Source: Caprella mutica (lineage: Eukaryota > Arthropoda > Malacostraca > Amphipoda > Caprellidae). Taken from it: a DNA stretch of 64,000 nt. This document shows positions 60,836 to 64,000 of this stretch, piece after piece. The translations under genes were made by a program, and so were the position numbers. The notes below the pieces were generated by a model. The model saw nothing but the letters and a program-made list of their open reading frames with translations. It ran no database searches and was not told where the DNA came from. How positions within the stretch are numbered: the first letter of the stretch is position 1; each line of letters opens with the position of its first letter. Where the stretch lies: positions 62,001-126,000 of the forward strand of contig CANNZV010000508.1 in the NCBI GenBank assembly GCA_947561585.1. Reading direction: 5' to 3'.

Positions 60836-61628
60836 CATCTCAGTCGAATCTCAAGTACACCTTAACCCATTAATTTACACTAATGTGAGATTGAGTTTGA
60901 ATAACTAAGTTTTCTGAAGGCATAGAATTGAAGCAGATTGAATGGTCGAAATTGTTATTACTTTTAAAATATCAATATGTCATAATAGTACATATAATAC
61001 AGTTCTAAGCTAATAATTAATTTAAAACAGCTGTATAAAATGACGATAACTTCTAAATACTCCATAAATTCAAAACTCTATACGAAGCAGGGAAATCAGT
61101 TTATAAATTTTTTTGAGTTAGTTAATACGATCTTTTGTCCCTCGTGGCCGGACAATTCGTTCACGGACAAGTCGTCCACGAAATGCTTTTTTTTTGTATT
61201 ATTAATTGGCTATATGAATTTACATTATTTTCTAGACATTTAGCATTGCAAAATTGGAAACTTTCTCTAAACACGCTAACTGTAGATGGTCATCAATCAG
61301 AGACAGATTAATAATTCCATAATTACTTACAGGTCCCTAGAGTCTGTGTGCTAGATTTCATTTATATCATTTGTTATGCATTGATTTTTTTTGTGGAAGT
61401 AAGACGAACCTGTGCTAGATAATTAGTTATTCCACTATGAGGTATCATTTTCTTCAGTATTGATGTCGGCAATTTGACTATATGTAGATAAAAAGAAGCA
61501 AACGCACCAAACAACCAATTGTGTATAATTCATCGTAGTGTTGCCGTGACCATATGATAAGTAAGGTCTCTTTAGATTCAGTTTAAAATATTGTTAATTA
61601 AATCAAATGATAGAAAAAAATAGCCAGG
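60836..61628. other. Upstream flank of the lectin gene
   Basis: No further exon is evident. Short G-G-A-C-A-A / C-G-T-C-C-A-C-G words recur at 61138-61182, like transposon subterminal repeats. A TATATGTAGATAAAAAG stretch near 61480 is a possible but unproven TATA region for the gene starting at 61629. Confidence 0.35.
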
Positions 61629-63280
61629 ATGAATTGGCTATCGTTGCTATTCTTCTTCCCTGTGATTGTATCGGGAATTCTTTCAGTGGAAAAGGTGCAG
61701 GACAAGACCATTCCTCAGATTGAGACTTACAAGAATATCCAAGTTGATTCTGATCGAAATACCTGTGAGATTTTTAGTTACTTATATAAAGTAAAAATTT
61801 CAAAATAATTGGATAATACTGTTATATTTGACTGATTTATAGATGTATGTGAGATAACACATCTAAATATAACCAATGCAATTATTATAAACCGAAATAC
61901 TATTTTTTTGAGGGTAATAAGCATTCTTTGAATTAAAGGAATGCAGAGTGTCCCAATATTACAGCACCTGAAGGAAAAAAACACTCTATTTAAATTATTT
62001 GCTGAAACCTTATTTTTCTCCAAGATTATTTTTGCAAATGATCTCGACATTTTCAACATCACTATGGCTAAATGTTTGAGGAGCTATTGAAGTAATTTTT
62101 TTAGTTATATTATGTTTGAGATCTTGTTCCCAATGTACATTTTAGAAAATCTCTTTTTGATTTTTCATGTAAACAATTTTCTTATCTTTCTGAGAATTTA
62201 ATTTCATATAATGGACGTTAGGATGTAAGAGATAACCTTCATAATGTATCACAATATTCTTTTCTTCATCAGGTGCCTGCTGGTCCCAATGCAAAGTGGA
62301 CAGTGAATGTACAGCTGTCTCTATCGTTCCTAGTTCCTTAGGAAGCACAGAGGCATCGTGTTTATTCACTAAATTAACATCTGCTGCAGTGAAGACACAG
62401 CTCCAAACTGAATCAGGAGCAGTTACCTTCTTGAAAGGTTCAGTATTGAAACAAATAATTAACACTCAAAGAAAATAAATTGTATAAAATTAACAATTAT
62501 ACCGTATTCACAGATTCAATAACTAGTGTCACGAATGTTGTGCAAGCGGTAGGAACAATTACTACAGAGGCGATTACAACTACCGAGGCAACTACAACAA
62601 CTACCGAGGCAACTACAACTACTACCGAGGCAACTACAACAGCTCCCCAAGAAGATCCTTTGGATGATTGCCCCTATGATGAGATAAATAGTGACCAGGT
62701 AACGAGCAAATTTCTGCTATTTCGCTGTAAGAAAAAATTCAGCGAATCAAAGGACATTTGTACCAAAGTGAATGGAGTTCTAGCTTCTCTATCCGATAGT
62801 GACACCTTTGACAAAATCACGAGTATTCTTCAAGGTAAGTTGTTTGATAAAATTCATAGTAATTATGTATTATAACACGCAATAGGTAGAATTGGAAAAT
62901 GATCACATCATATTAGACTGCCAATTGCTGATTGGTAGTCTAAATTATTTTCCGAGCTAGATAAATCTTTTAATCACAACCTATTATATAAATACGTATA
63001 TTGTATTGCATAAATGGAATTCTTTTTCTTCTTAATATATCATTTTCAAATTACAGCAAGCTACTGGAGACTGAGCAGAATTTGGGTTGACGTTACGAGG
63101 GTAGGTGACAATGCCTATGTATGGGGTGATGGCAATTCCCTGCCATCAACAGGAACAGGTCCATGGCACAGAGGACAACCCGATGGAAATGACGAATGTG
63201 CTAACTTGCTCTCTTTTTTTAAATATGCACTTGACGACAAAAACTGCGATGGAAGTAATTACTTTCTATGCGATGTTTAA
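61629..63280 (+). CDS. Secreted PAN-like / C-type lectin domain protein (4 exons)
   Basis: Predicted exons are 61629-61764, 62273-62437, 62514-62834 and 63057-63280, giving 281 residues. All three introns have GT-AG ends and phase 1; donor GTAAGT at 62835 is strong, GTTCAG at 62438 weaker. Residues 1-19 form a hydrophobic signal peptide (MNWLSLLFFFPVIVSGILS), so the product should be secreted. Exon 2 (46-100) is a Cys-rich module (C46, C48, C52, C58, C75) resembling a PAN/apple domain. Residues 115-145 are a Thr-rich TTEA repeat linker, likely O-glycosylated. Residues 153-281 are a C-type lectin domain with six cysteines (153, 172, 183, 255, 271, 279), the IWVDV strand (216-220), PWHRGQP (243-249) and terminal FLC. 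Q248-P249-D250 is the galactose-type Ca2+/sugar motif; the usual WND is LDD (266-268). The likely role is extracellular glycan binding, perhaps immune. The start is the first Met before the signal peptide. Exon borders are predictions; the PAN assignment is tentative. Confidence 0.85.
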
Positions 63281-63593
63281 GGAATAATATTCTACTCTGA
63301 TAGGTTGAAGAGATTGAAGAGGACAAACAGCTCTTGGAAATGCCTGAGAATTATTCTTTTTTTTCCTTGGGCGGAACCCTTTATATTGTAGCGATTAAGT
63401 ACACAATGTAAATTATTATTACGAACACATTCAAGCAATGATATTTCCCATGTGATGCTAGGAATATACATATAGTTTTCATTTATCTGGAATTATTAAA
63501 TGTTCTTTATCAATATAATGTAAATGGCTAAAAAACAATAGATGAATCGAATTAATTTCAAACTAAACTATTTTGCATGTTCGTGTTGTGAAG

Positions 63594-63599
63594 AATAAA
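63594..63599 (+). promoter_or_regulatory. Candidate polyadenylation signal of the lectin gene
   Basis: A canonical AATAAA lies 314 bases after the stop codon, implying a 3' UTR of roughly 330-350 bases. It is the first exact AATAAA I see downstream. Confidence 0.5.
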
Positions 63600-64000
63600 A
63601 AAATCTCATACAAAATAATTGTAATTTTCTTCCCATAAGCTTCGCCAACTCTTTCTTGTCGTTTGATTTATCTTCAAAGATTATGACATAATTTTCTGTA
63701 TATATAATATTAGTTTTTAAATCTATCTTCTTCAACTGACTATTCCTAATAATCTGAATTAGAAACTTTACAACATCATTAGGAGAAACGACAAATGTTT
63801 CTACGATGAAGACTTATCAATACATCTTGATCAAAAACAAATAATGTTTCTTTGAAGAGGAATTTAACTTGTTAGCAGAGGCAACTAATGTTTCTGCAAA
63901 GGAGAAACTTAACATCGTTAGAAAAACATAAAATATTTCTCCGGATGAAGAATTCATTGTCCCATTTTTTTACTAATTTAAATATCACTAATGCAATTTT
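63600..64000. other. Downstream flank, no further gene seen
   Basis: AT-rich sequence with no exon or repeat that I can support before the window ends. Confidence 0.45.

Noticed and set aside
62142..62465. 107-codon minus-strand frame opposite lectin exon 2.
   Set aside because: It is a shadow of the coding exon, with no recognisable product.
62480..62875. Reading the lectin exon 3 as an independent 131-codon gene starting at 62480.
   Set aside because: The segment before 62514 is intronic, with a good acceptor (TTCACAG). The frame joins exon 2 and exon 4 through phase-1 junctions, and the frame end after 62834 lies beyond a strong GTAAGT donor.

Overview
The window looks like a piece of an AT-rich invertebrate (metazoan) genome, probably an arthropod and possibly a crustacean, though a mollusc or other invertebrate cannot be excluded. 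The evidence is a spliced gene with GT-AG introns encoding a secreted C-type lectin-like protein, a eukaryotic nuclear tRNA-Ser with A and B boxes, decayed mariner-type transposons and many MITE-like hairpins. No bacterial, organellar or viral gene organisation is present.

About a third of the sequence is tandem repeat. At least 18 separate minisatellite/satellite arrays with units of 13 to 55 bp are spread over the first 52 kb. The largest is a 10.1 kb satellite (36291-46418) that switches from a 13-bp to a 14-bp unit and contains a 488-base assembly gap. Several arrays show higher-order structure (1209-bp, 458-bp and multiple-of-26-bp periods). Almost all long reading frames in the window are artefacts of these arrays.

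Layout: 1-2850, two arrays. 3394-8403, short hairpin elements, two copies of a dispersed repeat carrying nuclear-receptor-like half-sites, a 25-bp array and a GC-rich perfect hairpin. 9711-12600, four arrays with a GACGTC cluster. 12707-26177, further dispersed repeats, arrays, a TA-flanked MITE and a tRNA-Ser(GCT). 29521-33287, three arrays. 34013-34101, two CTCF-like words. 36291-46418, the large satellite. 48555-50935, a dispersed repeat split by about 1.9 kb of nested transposable-element sequence; an unsplit relative lies at 60400-60835. 51352-60182, one more array and two decayed mariner-type elements. 61629-63280, the one convincing protein gene.

The lectin gene has four exons, all separated by phase-1 introns, and reads as signal peptide, cysteine-rich PAN/apple-like module, Thr-rich linker and C-type lectin domain. 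Apart from it and the tRNA no functional gene could be supported; the rest appears to be repeat-dominated intergenic DNA. No undescribed gene system was found. The most notable signals are the satellite architecture, the receptor-site-bearing repeat family, the nested transposon with subterminal repeats, and small hairpin families.
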